64,000 bases of DNA from Gillisella taibaishanensis (GCF_001938985.1 NZ_MKIN01000016.1:60029-124028), one strand, 5' to 3'; shown: positions 28,361 through 37,570, numbered from the stretch's first letter. Notes: generated from the letters alone by a model not told the origin. A program made the numbers and translations.

Positions 28361-28417
28361 TTCCCCTTCGCGTCGGGTCCTATAAAACCCTCCTTGGGAG
28401 ATAGACAGGAGTTCATA

Positions 28418-29800
28418 GTGTCATCACTTTACGACGGCGATCGCCATTCGGATGGATCGCAGCCCAATCTTTCCAAGCAGCCTAACAGTCATGCACCGCA
28501 GCCGGTTAGCGGTTGGCGTGAACGCTGGTGGCGGATCGTCGATCTGAAGATCGGCGTGGTGCCGGCGCCGATCTATATTCTGTTGTTCCTGCTCATCGCC
28601 GCCTTCGTGGCGACAGGCAAGGTTCCCTCCGATCTTACCATGTCGATCGCCATCCTCTCCTTCGGCGGCTTCTTCTTCATGCAGCTTGGCCGATGGCTGC
28701 CCTGGCTCGGCCTGATGGGCGGTGCGGCGATCATGTGCTTCGTCGTACCCTCGGCCATGGTGTTCTACCACCTCATTCCGCCGCCGGTGGCCGAAGCCAT
28801 GGACACATTCGTCAAGAGCTCGAATTTCCTATACCTCTATATCGCCGCCATCATCGTCGGCAGCATCTTGAGCATGGATCGCAGCGTGCTGATCGCCGGC
28901 TTCCTGAAGATCTTCGTGCCGCTGGCGATCAGTTCCGTCGTCGCCATGATGGTCGGCACTTTGGTTGGCATGGGCACCGGGATGGGCTTCGAACACAGCC
29001 TGTTCTTCGTCGTTCTGCCGATCATGGCGGGTGGCCTTGGTGAAGGCGCCATTCCGCTGTCCATGGGCTATGCCGGGGTCATGTCGCAGCCGCAGACGGA
29101 GATTTTCGCCCAGATCATTCCGGTGGTCATGCTCGGTAGCTTTACCGCCGTCGTCCTTTGCGGGTTGCTGAATGTGCTCGGCAAGCGCTATCCGCATCTG
29201 ACCGGCGAAGGGCGGCTACAGGCCGGCCTGCTGAATATCGACGTCAATGCCCGCCGCAGCGATGAGCCCGTTGACCGGGCAATGATCGCCACCGCTGGCG
29301 TCACCATCGTCACGTTTTATCTGGTCGGCGTGCTGGCGCAGCGGCTGTTTGATTTTCCAGCACCAATCACCATGCTGTTTCTGGTCGTCATCGCCAAGCT
29401 CGGCCAACTGGTGTCGCCGAGCCTGGAAGACGGTGGCCGCGAGGTCTATGCCTTCTTCTCGCGCATCGTCACCTGGCCGCTGCTGTTTGCCATGGGAATT
29501 TCATATACGCCCTGGCAGAGCTTTATCAGCGCCTTCACGGTGCAGACGGTGGTGACTGTTGTGGCAACGGTCTGCACGCTAATCGGCACCGGCTTTCTGT
29601 CAGCGCGGCTGGTCAAGATGTTTCCGATCGATGTTGCCGTGGTTGTCGGCTGTCACAGCGGCCAGGGGGGCACCGGCGATATCGCCATTCTGACCGCTGC
29701 CAACCGAATGAGCCTGATGCCCTTTTCGCAGATCGCCACTCGTATCGGCGGCGCAATCACTGTGACCTGCGCTATCATCGCCTTCCAGCACATGGCTTGA
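28418..29800 (+). CDS. 2-hydroxycarboxylate transporter family (CitS/MleP-like) symporter
   Basis: A 460-residue membrane protein with a ~45-residue hydrophilic N-terminus and about 11 helices. Two re-entrant GGxG loops diagnostic of the 2HCT family are seen: MAGGLGEGAIPLS and GQGGTGDIAILTA. Family members carry citrate, malate or lactate with Na+ or H+, usually in Firmicutes and Enterobacteria. The start is GTG at 28418, with AGGAG 7 bases upstream; upstream codons in the frame cross the edd terminator and are rejected. It is a separate unit just downstream of the Entner-Doudoroff genes. Substrate preference is unknown. Confidence 0.88.
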   Translation: MSSLYDGDRHSDGSQPNLSKQPNSHAPQPVSGWRERWWRIVDLKIGVVPAPIYILLFLLIAAFVATGKVPSDLTMSIAILSFGGFFFMQLGRWLPWLGLMGGAAIMCFVVPSAMVFYHLIPPPVAEAMDTFVKSSNFLYLYIAAIIVGSILSMDRSVLIAGFLKIFVPLAISSVVAMMVGTLVGMGTGMGFEHSLFFVVLPIMAGGLGEGAIPLSMGYAGVMSQPQTEIFAQIIPVVMLGSFTAVVLCGLLNVLGKRYPHLTGEGRLQAGLLNIDVNARRSDEPVDRAMIATAGVTIVTFYLVGVLAQRLFDFPAPITMLFLVVIAKLGQLVSPSLEDGGREVYAFFSRIVTWPLLFAMGISYTPWQSFISAFTVQTVVTVVATVCTLIGTGFLSARLVKMFPIDVAVVVGCHSGQGGTGDIAILTAANRMSLMPFSQIATRIGGAITVTCAIIAFQHMA

Positions 29801-29806
29801 AACGGA

Positions 29807-29832
29807 GATGCCGCGCTTGAAGGCGCGGCATC
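29807..29832. terminator. bidirectional hairpin between convergent genes
   Basis: Stem GATGCCGCGC / GCGCGGCATC with a six-base loop in the 58-base gap between the 2HCT transporter and the convergent DUF2778 gene. T-rich bases follow weakly on the plus strand (CCTCTT). Confidence 0.65.
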
Positions 29833-29858
29833 CTCTTAACATATAGGTTAGTGTCGAC

Positions 29859-31265
29859 TTACAGTTTCGCCATGTATTTCGGCAGTTCAGCCACCGTTGG
29901 CAACACGATCAGGGTTCTGATTTCGCCGCGCTTGTAGGCGGCCAGGAAGCGCGGATAATCCTGGAATACGACGCAGCCGCTGGAATCGCCGCGGATGCGC
30001 AGCATGAAGGTATGAGCTAGGAAGCCGTCGCGGCCATACATGCTATTGCCGCCAACAGGGGTCATGCGCAACGCCTCCACCCCATGGAACAGGCTTTCAC
30101 GCGGCGACAGACGATAGATGTTCGGCGGCGTGACGCCACGGTTCTTGATATGGGCGGAGCGCGGATTATCACGATTTTCGCCGCGACCGGAATGGGCCGT
30201 CAGCTTTTCGCCGCTCGGCAGATAGACCGTTGCGCTTGAGATATCGTAGACGGCGACACCGCTGCCACGGCCCGGCAGGGATGCGCGCTTGCGGAAGATC
30301 GACGGGCTCTCGTCGTCATCCATCGTTTCCTGCGAGCGGGCATAGGCCAGCACCGTCTTCGGCGCATTCTTTTCCGGCGCCGACTTCAACGGAATGGTCT
30401 TCGGCTCCGTCTTCTGCGTCGAATCATTGTCTGCATCAGCTTCGGCCTTGGTGCCAACCAGGACTTCGCGGAAGGGATCGCCCTTTGGCCGTCTCAGCGG
30501 CGCAGGCACTGTCTCGGGCAACATCGCCATTTCAGTTGGCTTCACCGGCGGCGCAGCAGCAGCAATCGTTGCGGCAGCAGCAGTCGGTGCAGGTGCGACC
30601 GGGCCGCGATCGGCAACCAGGGTGGAGACCGGCTGCAACTGAGCCGGCAGCTGTTGATTGATCGCGCCAAGCGGCGGCGCTGTTTTCAAGATGGCTTCAG
30701 CCACCTGCTGCGGCGGCATGGCGGGTGTTGCTGGGGCGGATGGCTGTGGTGTCGCCTGGGCGACGTTCTGAACCTGCGGCTGGCTTGCCGGCTGTTTGAG
30801 AGCTGCCTCGGCAACCTCGCTGCCGGTATCGTTGCTCCAGCGCTGCGCGAGCGCCCGTTCGGCAATCGACACGGCGAGTGCCTGTTCGAGAATAGCGCGA
30901 CCAGCCTGGTCGAGCGGCTTGGAAGCCGGTGCGGTAAGGGCTGCCATTTCCTGGCGAACCTCGGCCATCTTCTGCTTCACGGCCTCTACCGAGCGGCCAT
31001 TGGTATGGCTGGCGACTGATAGAGGCGGCTTGGGCAGCATCAGGCTCTGGCGGAATTCGGAGGCCAGGTCCCGCGCAAACGGGGCCGAGGCAGATGTTTG
31101 CGAAAAGCTGAACCCATGCAGCGTGCTGAAGGTGACGGCGACCCAGAGACCGGCGGCAAGACCACCGCCGACAAGAGCCGCACCTGACATCAGCTTGGGG
31201 AGCAGAACGGATGTGGCCCGTCCCGATCGATCAGTGCCCGGAAAGAAATCAACGGCGAACGCCAT
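29859..31265 (-). CDS. membrane-anchored DUF2778 (Tlde1-like L,D-transpeptidase fold) protein
   Basis: A 468-residue protein. One N-terminal membrane helix (~residues 22-45) is followed by a long Ala/Pro/Gln-rich linker (~60-330) and a C-terminal DUF2778 domain (~345-468). That domain carries the His/Ser-x-Gly-Cys active-site pattern (AHTFMLRIRG then DSSGCVVF; His about 418, Cys about 431). The fold is shared with the type VI effector Tlde1, which edits or cleaves peptidoglycan tetrapeptides. No type VI gene lies here, and the anchor plus linker suggest a resident periplasmic wall enzyme. The start at 31265 has a poor ribosome site. Confidence 0.75.
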   Translation of the reverse strand: MAFAVDFFPGTDRSGRATSVLLPKLMSGAALVGGGLAAGLWVAVTFSTLHGFSFSQTSASAPFARDLASEFRQSLMLPKPPLSVASHTNGRSVEAVKQKMAEVRQEMAALTAPASKPLDQAGRAILEQALAVSIAERALAQRWSNDTGSEVAEAALKQPASQPQVQNVAQATPQPSAPATPAMPPQQVAEAILKTAPPLGAINQQLPAQLQPVSTLVADRGPVAPAPTAAAATIAAAAPPVKPTEMAMLPETVPAPLRRPKGDPFREVLVGTKAEADADNDSTQKTEPKTIPLKSAPEKNAPKTVLAYARSQETMDDDESPSIFRKRASLPGRGSGVAVYDISSATVYLPSGEKLTAHSGRGENRDNPRSAHIKNRGVTPPNIYRLSPRESLFHGVEALRMTPVGGNSMYGRDGFLAHTFMLRIRGDSSGCVVFQDYPRFLAAYKRGEIRTLIVLPTVAELPKYMAKL

Positions 31266-31912
31266 ACTCGTAAACTCGTACCCAAACAGCCTGCAGCGGC
31301 TGGCGGCTTCAAAACCGCAACGTTTGTACCAAGGCCAGCCGATCCCTTCGCCCCCCGCTTTCGCGGAACTTCGACTGTCTCTAAAGGATGAAGAAACTTG
31401 GTAACCAAAAGGTTTACGAATCGAGTTTTTTATTATCGAAATGTCTCATATTCATCCGCAGCGAGGGTCACCATGGCTTTACGGCATTTTTAGCGCATTC
31501 CGTCAGTGCGTGCTTGAACTGATCTTGATCTGCTGAGCGCGACGCAGAGCCACCGTAGAAATGCCGCTTCAGCCTGAATGGCAGGACTTTTCGCCTTATT
31601 TCCTTGATTTGGTTGAGCTTAATCCGGCAAGGGCTGCCCAAGTGAAGCGGCATGAACGGGGGAACTAAAGCGTTCCGTCCCATGGCGCGCCCGGCCTGCG
31701 GCATGCCCGACGGCTGTTTTGTCCGATAGCGGTCAGACGATCAGGGTTGCGCCTCACTGAAAACAAAATGGGGAGCCGAAGCTCCCCATCAACGATTCAA
31801 ACTGAAAGTTTGTCAGGTATCGTACCGACCTTTACCTGGCTGCCCTGCAGACCTTGCCTTGGAGGCTTGCGCTTTAGGCAGACAGCCGGCCAGCACCTGT
31901 TGACGTGCAGGC
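31266..31912. other. 647-base intergenic stretch
   Basis: No convincing gene. The 78-codon minus-strand frame at 31468-31704 is basic, lacks a ribosome site and resembles no protein. Apart from the UUCG-loop terminator at 31766-31790 and the presumed promoter of the DUF2778 gene near 31270-31450 (an AT-richer stretch at 31400-31450), I see nothing. Confidence 0.6.
31764..31791 (-). terminator. Rho-independent terminator with UUCG loop
   Basis: On the minus strand: ATGGGGAGC-TTCG-GCTCCCCAT followed by TTTGTTTTC. This stable tetraloop hairpin lies about 120 bases past the stop of the PilZ-like gene and is its probable terminator. Confidence 0.85.
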
Positions 31913-32320
31913 TTACCAGCTGCGCACATCCAGAACCCGGTCGCGATGCGCCGGATGGGTACTGAACACGAAGATCCGGTCGATCTCCTTCTGGGTGAGC
32001 AACCGTAGGAAGCGGATCTCAGCCGTATTGTTCGGGAAGGTTTTCATGAGAACAGCGCCGACCTTGTTGATGCGCGCGTCAGGAATATCGAGATAAAACT
32101 GCTTGGGAAGATTATACTGGGTGAGAAGTGCGATAATCGCGCCGCTCTGCGAGATACGGATAATATCGCAACGGCGCGACGCCATATGCGTCATGCCCTT
32201 TTCAGTATATTCCAACCGGCCGGAATTCATCGTGTCTTCCATGCGGAACCGGTTTTCCCGGTCGTACATGAAGGATTCTTCCCTGCCCAGGTAGTTTGAT
32301 CGACCCGCTGCCGTGCTCAT
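31913..32320 (-). CDS. PilZ-like domain protein
   Basis: A 135-residue protein. After a ~45-residue charged N-terminus the rest has PilZ-like strands (ASRRCDIIRISQSGAIIALL, KQFYLDIP, AVLMKTFPNNTAEIRFLRL). The canonical c-di-GMP motif RxxxR plus D/NxSxxG is degenerate: SRRCDIIR is present, but the second motif reads RISQSG, with Arg in place of Asp. It may bind c-di-GMP weakly or not at all. The ATG at 32320 is preferred to an upstream GTG at 32338. It lies alone between terminators, beside the agl operon but outside it. Confidence 0.6.
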   Translation of the reverse strand: MSTAAGRSNYLGREESFMYDRENRFRMEDTMNSGRLEYTEKGMTHMASRRCDIIRISQSGAIIALLTQYNLPKQFYLDIPDARINKVGAVLMKTFPNNTAEIRFLRLLTQKEIDRIFVFSTHPAHRDRVLDVRSW

Positions 32321-32386
32321 AACGCTTACCCCACTCACGTCTTCACTGAGCTCAGGCTAGGCAACGGACATTAACAGAGAGTGATA

Positions 32387-32427
32387 AAACAGCAGGGGGG
32401 ACAGGTGCAGCCCCTCTCCTGTTTTCT
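32387..32427 (-). terminator. terminator at the end of the agl operon
   Basis: Imperfect hairpin on the minus strand: AAACAGGAGAGGGGC pairing with GTCCCCCCTGCTGTTT, then a short T run. It starts 27 bases past the aglK stop. Confidence 0.7.
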
Positions 32428-32453
32428 GGTGGTTAATAGAGCAAAAATGAATT

Positions 32454-33545
32454 CTACTTCTGCTTGTAGCTTTGCCCTTGCGCGTCAAATAAATGCAGTT
32501 TTTCTTTGGGTGCGGCAAAGCGCAGTCGTTCACCTTTGGTGACATTAGCAATGCCGGGCAGCTTGACCACAACGGGCTGCCCCTCGACCGGGCCGTCGAC
32601 ATACAGCATCGTCACCTCCCCGAGCGCTTCGACCAGCGACACTGTCCCTTCGAACAGGGCTGGACCTTCGGTGGCGACAGTGAGGTCCTCCGGGCGCACG
32701 CCAAAGCTTGCTGATTTGCCGGCATCAGCGGCTGGTACGGCAATCGGCACCGACAGAGTTGAGCGGTCCTTCAGCGCGATGCGGGTCTCCGGGCCTGCGT
32801 CGACGACAGTGACGGGCAGGATATTCATGGCTGGCGAACCGATGAACTGGGCAACAAACAGATTGGCGGGCCGCTCGTACAGCTCGAGCGGCGCCCCGAC
32901 CTGCTCAATCCGCCCGGCCGAGAGAACCACGATCCGGTCGGCAAGCGTCATCGCCTCGACCTGGTCGTGGGTGACATAGATCATCGTGGTGTCGGACATC
33001 TGCTCGTGCAGCTTGGCGATCTCGATGCGCGTGGCAACACGCAGTGCTGCGTCAAGATTGGAAAGCGGCTCATCGAACAGGAAGACTTTCGGATCGCGGC
33101 AGATGGCGCGGCCGATCGCCACGCGCTGCCGCTGGCCGCCCGAGAGCGCCTTGGGCAGCCGGTCGAGATAGGGCTCGAGTTGAAGAATGGCTGCGGCTGA
33201 GCGCACTCGGCGCTCGATCTCCTGTTTGTCCTCGCCGGCGATCCGCATGCCGAAGGCCATGTTATCATAAACAGTCATATGCGGATAAAGCGCGTAGGAT
33301 TGGAAGACCATGGCAATGCCGCGCTTGGACGGCGGCACGTCGTTGACAACATGACCATCGATGCGCATTTCGCCGCTGGTTATGTCCTCCAGGCCGGCGA
33401 TCATCCGCAGCAATGTGGACTTGCCACAGCCGGACGGGCCAACGAAGACCACGAATTCACCTTTGGCGATTTCCAGGTCGATGCCATGCAACACCTTGAC
33501 CTGACCATAGGCCTTGCGGATGTCTTTCAGGACCAAGCTTGCCAT
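32454..33545 (-). CDS. aglK: alpha-glucoside ABC transporter ATP-binding protein
   Basis: A 363-residue MalK/UgpC-type ATPase: Walker [11 protein letters not shown]-loop [20 protein letters not shown], signature [15 protein letters not shown], Walker [13 protein letters not shown], and C-terminal TOBE/OB region. The ATG at 33545 opens the conserved [14 protein letters not shown]; the 50 codons upstream read through the intercistronic hairpins and are dropped. It is the last gene of aglEFGAK and would energise the AglF/AglG channel. Confidence 0.93.
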   Translation of the reverse strand: MASLVLKDIRKAYGQVKVLHGIDLEIAKGEFVVFVGPSGCGKSTLLRMIAGLEDITSGEMRIDGHVVNDVPPSKRGIAMVFQSYALYPHMTVYDNMAFGMRIAGEDKQEIERRVRSAAAILQLEPYLDRLPKALSGGQRQRVAIGRAICRDPKVFLFDEPLSNLDAALRVATRIEIAKLHEQMSDTTMIYVTHDQVEAMTLADRIVVLSAGRIEQVGAPLELYERPANLFVAQFIGSPAMNILPVTVVDAGPETRIALKDRSTLSVPIAVPAADAGKSASFGVRPEDLTVATEGPALFEGTVSLVEALGEVTMLYVDGPVEGQPVVVKLPGIANVTKGERLRFAAPKEKLHLFDAQGQSYKQK

Positions 33546-33610
33546 TGTCCTCCCCCTTTTTTCGGTTTCGAACTGCCAGACTGAGAACCAGCGGACAGGT
33601 CCGTTTGTAT

Positions 33611-33640
33611 GATCGGAGGCTGTAAGGACAGCCTCCGATC
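33611..33640 (-). repeat. intercistronic hairpin between aglA and aglK
   Basis: Perfect 13-base stem GATCGGAGGCTGT / ACAGCCTCCGATC with a four-base loop. No T run follows on the minus strand, so it is more likely an mRNA stability or processing element than a full terminator. Confidence 0.6.
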
Positions 33641-33651
33641 CCTGTTGTTTT

Positions 33652-33698
33652 CGTTTGTCTGGTCGGGAAAACCGGATTGCGCTTTCCCCTGACAAACT
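33652..33698. repeat. dispersed 47-base palindromic repeat, copy 2
   Basis: Inverted relative to copy 1 at 11392-11438, with the same GTTTGTC/GACAAAC ends and CGGTTTTCCC core. It abuts the aglA stop codon, as copy 1 abuts a stop codon. Confidence 0.7.
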
Positions 33699-35351
33699 TT
33701 AGCCGCGCGCGAACCATGCACTCCAGGCCGGCAGACGAATCTTGCCGCCCTCTGCAGTACCGGCGAAGCCATGGCCTTCCAGCGCCTGCCAGTCTCCATC
33801 CGGCAGTGGCAGATCCAGCGGCTCGGCGGAAATGTTGAAGGCGCACAGCACCGTCTCTCCCGCAAAGCTGCGCGCATAGACAAGACCGGTTTCGCTCACC
33901 GTATGGAAAGCGATTTCGCCCTTGATCAAGGCAGGCAGTGTCCGGCGAAAATGCAGGAAGCGGCGATACTGTTCCAGCACGCTGTCCTCATGACCTTCCT
34001 GGACATGCACGGCATTGAGGCTGTGTTCCACCGGGATCGGCAGCCAGGTCTTGTCGGCAGCGCTGAAGCCGGATTGTTTGGCAAGCGAATCCCAAACCAT
34101 CGGCGTGCGGCAACCGTCGCGGCCTTTGAATTCCGGCCAGAACTGGATGCCGTAGGGGTCCTGCAGATCCTCAAAAGCGATGTCGGCTTCCGTCAGGCCA
34201 AGCTCCTCACCCTGATAGATGCAGACCGAGCCGCGCTGGGTCATCAGCACGGCCGCCATCAACTTGGCAAAGGCAGCGCGATCAGCGACAGTGGCACCCC
34301 ACCGGCTGACATGGCGCACCACGTCATGGTTTGAAAAAGCCCAGCATGCCCAGCCCTCGGGTGCGGCCTCCTGAAAGGCCTTCTGCGTGTCGGCGACCAG
34401 CGTCGGCGTCAACGGTTCAGGCGCCAGAAATTCGAAGGCGTAGCACATCTGCATCTTATCGCCGCCGGACGTATACTGGCCGGCGATCTCCAAGCCATAC
34501 TGGCTGTCGCCGACTTCGCCGACGGCAGCAATGGCCGGGAACTCGTCCAGTACGGCGCGAAAGCGCTTGAGGAATTCAAGGTTGTCCGGCTGGTTCTTGT
34601 CGTAGAGATGGTCCTGGAAATTATACGGATTGACCGCCGGCGCCGTCGACGCATTGCGTCTTTCGGGTGCGAGCGCCGGATTATCGCGCAGGTGCTGATC
34701 GTGGAAGTAGAAATTGATCGTGTCGAGCCTGAAGCCATCGACGCCACGCTTCAGCCAGAAGCGAACTGCATCCAGCACTGCTTCCTGCACATGCGGATTG
34801 TGCATGTTGAGATCGGGCTGCGAGGTCAGGAAGTTGTGCAGGTAATACTGCATCCGGGTCGGATCCCAGGCCCAGGCCGAGCCGCCGAAGATCGACAGCC
34901 AATTGTTGGGCGGCGTGCCATCCGGCTTCGGATCGGACCAGACATACCAGTCGGACTTGGCATTGATACGGCTGGAGCGGCTTTCGACGAACCAGGCATG
35001 CTGATCGGAGGTGTGGGAGATCACCAGGTCGATCATCACCTTGATGCCAAGCCGGTGAGCTTCGGCGATCACCGCGTCGAAATCGCCAATCGTGCCAAAC
35101 ATCGGATCGACATCCGTATAGTCAGACACGTCATAGCCGAAATCCTTCATCGGCGAGGTGAAGAAGGGGGAAATCCAGATCGCATCGGCGCCAAGGCTTG
35201 CCACATGTGGCAGGCGGGCGGTGATGCCCTTGAGATCGCCGATGCCGTCGCCGTTCGAATCCTGAAACGAGCGCGGATAGATCTGGTAGATCACAGCACC
35301 GCGCCACCAATCCTTGTCGGGCGCCGCGGCACTATCAAAAACAGCATTCAT
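33699..35351 (-). CDS. aglA: alpha-glucosidase, GH13 family
   Basis: A 550-residue cytoplasmic glycoside hydrolase. All four GH13 regions are readable: DLVISHTS, GFRLDTINFYF (nucleophile Asp), AAVGEVGD (acid/base Glu) and FSNHDVVRH. The N-terminus WWRGAVIYQIYPRSFQDSNGDGIGDL is typical of oligo-1,6- or alpha-glucosidases. It would hydrolyse imported sucrose, maltose or trehalose. The ATG at 35351, with AGGA about 10 bases before it, is preferred to the frame opening at 35390. Confidence 0.93.
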   Translation of the reverse strand: MNAVFDSAAAPDKDWWRGAVIYQIYPRSFQDSNGDGIGDLKGITARLPHVASLGADAIWISPFFTSPMKDFGYDVSDYTDVDPMFGTIGDFDAVIAEAHRLGIKVMIDLVISHTSDQHAWFVESRSSRINAKSDWYVWSDPKPDGTPPNNWLSIFGGSAWAWDPTRMQYYLHNFLTSQPDLNMHNPHVQEAVLDAVRFWLKRGVDGFRLDTINFYFHDQHLRDNPALAPERRNASTAPAVNPYNFQDHLYDKNQPDNLEFLKRFRAVLDEFPAIAAVGEVGDSQYGLEIAGQYTSGGDKMQMCYAFEFLAPEPLTPTLVADTQKAFQEAAPEGWACWAFSNHDVVRHVSRWGATVADRAAFAKLMAAVLMTQRGSVCIYQGEELGLTEADIAFEDLQDPYGIQFWPEFKGRDGCRTPMVWDSLAKQSGFSAADKTWLPIPVEHSLNAVHVQEGHEDSVLEQYRRFLHFRRTLPALIKGEIAFHTVSETGLVYARSFAGETVLCAFNISAEPLDLPLPDGDWQALEGHGFAGTAEGGKIRLPAWSAWFARG

Positions 35352-35412
35352 GAAAAGGGATCCTGTTGCACTTTTGGGGAGGGAGGACATGAAAGACGGG
35401 AGCGGCCGTGCA

Positions 35413-36558
35413 TCAGCCGCCCTTCACAGAGCCGGCCAACAAGCCGCGCACGAGGTAGCGCTGCAGCACGAAGAACACCAGCAGCGGCACGATGATGGTA
35501 ATGAAAGCCGACGCCGTCAGGATTTCCCAGTTAGCGCCGCGTGATCCGAGCAGGTTGACGAGCCGGCCGGTTAGAACCAACTCATCATTGCCGGTGCCGA
35601 GGAAGACCATGGCGACCAGCAGGTCGTTCCAGGTCCACAGGAACTGGAAGATCGCGAAGGACGCGAGCGCCGGATAAGACAGCGGCAGCACGATCTTGAT
35701 GAAGATCTCGAAATCGCTGGCGCCATCGACCCTGGCCGATTCCATGATTTCACGCGGCAGGCCGGCGATATAATTGCGCAGGAGATAGATGGCGAGCGGC
35801 AGGCCGAAGCCCATATGGGCCAGCCAGATGCCGAGATAGGTTTTTGACGGCACGCCGAAGAAGGCGCCGACATCGTTATAGATCCTGAGAAGCGGGATCA
35901 GCGACATCTGAAGCGGCACGACCAGCAGCCCGACAATGGTGGCCAGCAGCAACGAGCGACCGGGAAAGGGCATCCAAGCCAGCGCATAGGCGGCAAAGGC
36001 TGCCACGAGGATCGGAATGATCGTCGCGGGAATGGCGACCGTCAGCGAGTTCATGAAGGATTTGCCGATGCCCTCGGCATTCAGCACCGTGCGATAATTG
36101 TCGAGGCTGAAGCGCGGCGGCTGCGTGGCAGTGAAGAAGATACGCTGACCGCGAGACCCTTCGAAGGATGTGTTGGAGGTCAGCTTGAAGGTGCCGTCCT
36201 CAGCCACCGTCAGGCTCTGGCCATCCTTCAACTGGGCCGTTTCGCCGGCCTTGAATTCTTCGGGCTTGAGGCTGGATGTGCCGAAGGCGCTGACCTTACC
36301 GGAACCGCCTTCCAGAACATTCCCAGTGATCACGAAGAGCGGCCCTTCCTGATGCTGGGCTTCGGCACCGGGAGCGCGATAGATGTCGTTCTTGCTGGAA
36401 CTGGTCAGTGCCGTCCACCAGCCGGAGGCGACAATCTGGTTCTTGTCGCGCAGCGACGTCACGAGAAGGCCAATAGTAGGAATAGTCCAGAGCAGGACCA
36501 GCAGCAAAACCGTGGCATGGACGGCGATATTCAGCGGCGAGAGAGCCCGTGTGCGCAT
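35413..36558 (-). CDS. aglG: alpha-glucoside ABC transporter permease with extracytoplasmic insert
   Basis: A 381-residue permease, longer than the ~280 usual for MalG-type proteins. After TM1 (~residues 12-33) comes a ~120-residue beta-rich segment (from about residue 38 to 157) that must face the periplasm. The standard five-helix core then follows, with the EAA loop MESARVDGASDFEIFIKI. It starts 1 base after the aglF stop. It forms the membrane channel with AglF. The insert is discussed in the findings. Confidence 0.92.
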   Translation of the reverse strand: MRTRALSPLNIAVHATVLLLVLLWTIPTIGLLVTSLRDKNQIVASGWWTALTSSSKNDIYRAPGAEAQHQEGPLFVITGNVLEGGSGKVSAFGTSSLKPEEFKAGETAQLKDGQSLTVAEDGTFKLTSNTSFEGSRGQRIFFTATQPPRFSLDNYRTVLNAEGIGKSFMNSLTVAIPATIIPILVAAFAAYALAWMPFPGRSLLLATIVGLLVVPLQMSLIPLLRIYNDVGAFFGVPSKTYLGIWLAHMGFGLPLAIYLLRNYIAGLPREIMESARVDGASDFEIFIKIVLPLSYPALASFAIFQFLWTWNDLLVAMVFLGTGNDELVLTGRLVNLLGSRGANWEILTASAFITIIVPLLVFFVLQRYLVRGLLAGSVKGG

Positions 36559-36559
36559 G

Positions 36560-37570
36560 TCAGTGGCCTCCCATTTCGCGGCGTGCGTTGCGGATATTCC
36601 AGATCATGATCGGCACGACCATCAGCATGATGACGACAGCAATGGCCGCCCCTCGCCCGAAATCGCCGCCACCGCGGAACATCCAGTCGAACATTAGATT
36701 GGCCAGAACCTGGGTCTGCCATTGGCCGTTGGTCATGGCCAGCACGATATCGAAAACCTTGAGGACGAGGATGGTGATTGTCGTCCAGACCACGGCGATC
36801 GTGCCCCAGATCTGCGGCACCTTGATTTTCAGGAAGATCTGCCAAGGATTGGCGCCATCGATGACCGCCGCCTCAATGGTCTCCTCGGGAATGCCGCGCA
36901 ACGCAGCAGATAGCAGCACCATGGCAAAGCCGGTCTGGATCCAGATCAGGATGACCATCAGGAAGAAATTATTCCAGAAAGACAGCGAGATCCATACCTG
37001 CGGCGTGCCACCGAACCAGACGACGATGGCGTTGAGCAGGCCGATCTGGGCCTGACCTGCATCGCGGTAGTCGTAGACGAATTTCCAGATCACCGAAGCG
37101 CCGACGAAAGAAATCGCCATCGGCATGAAAATCAGCGATTTGGCGATATTGCCCCACCAAATCCGGTCGGTCAGCGCCGCGATGATCAAGCCGAACAGCG
37201 TCGCTCCCGTTGGCACCACGATCAGCCAGAGGATGTTGTTGAAGATCGAAAGGCGAAACTCGCCGTCAAAAATCATCCAGCGATAATTGTCGAGACCGAC
37301 AAATTGCGTGCCGGACCGGTCATAGAGCGAATAGGCGATCGAGGAAAACAGCGGATAGACCAGATAGATGGCGAGCGACAGCAGCGCCGGACCAAGAAAC
37401 AGCCACGGACGGATCTGGCTCGATATCCGCAGATTGCGCGAGGCGCGGGCGAGATCGGGACTGTTGGAGGGAAACAATCGATCGAGGATCAGGTTCGACC
37501 CGAAGAAATAGGCGAGCGCTGCACCGACGCCGACCACGATGGTCACCAATGCGTATAAAAGCTGTTCCAC
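36560..37570 (-). CDS. aglF: alpha-glucoside ABC transporter permease
   Basis: A 336-residue permease. It has a first N-terminal helix (~4-24), a basic cytoplasmic segment, then six core helices and the EAA loop EAAVIDGANPWQIFLKI. The start is GTG at 37570 behind GGGAGG. It follows aglE by 80 bases and is coupled to aglG. Confidence 0.92.
   Translation of the reverse strand: MEQLLYALVTIVVGVGAALAYFFGSNLILDRLFPSNSPDLARASRNLRISSQIRPWLFLGPALLSLAIYLVYPLFSSIAYSLYDRSGTQFVGLDNYRWMIFDGEFRLSIFNNILWLIVVPTGATLFGLIIAALTDRIWWGNIAKSLIFMPMAISFVGASVIWKFVYDYRDAGQAQIGLLNAIVVWFGGTPQVWISLSFWNNFFLMVILIWIQTGFAMVLLSAALRGIPEETIEAAVIDGANPWQIFLKIKVPQIWGTIAVVWTTITILVLKVFDIVLAMTNGQWQTQVLANLMFDWMFRGGGDFGRGAAIAVVIMLMVVPIMIWNIRNARREMGGH

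Noticed and set aside
29859..31265. Type VI effector interpretation of the DUF2778 protein
   Set aside because: No T6SS genes, VgrG/PAAR or immunity gene nearby, and an N-terminal anchor is present.
31468..31704. 78-codon minus-strand frame
   Set aside because: Basic, no ribosome site, no pattern of conservation visible.
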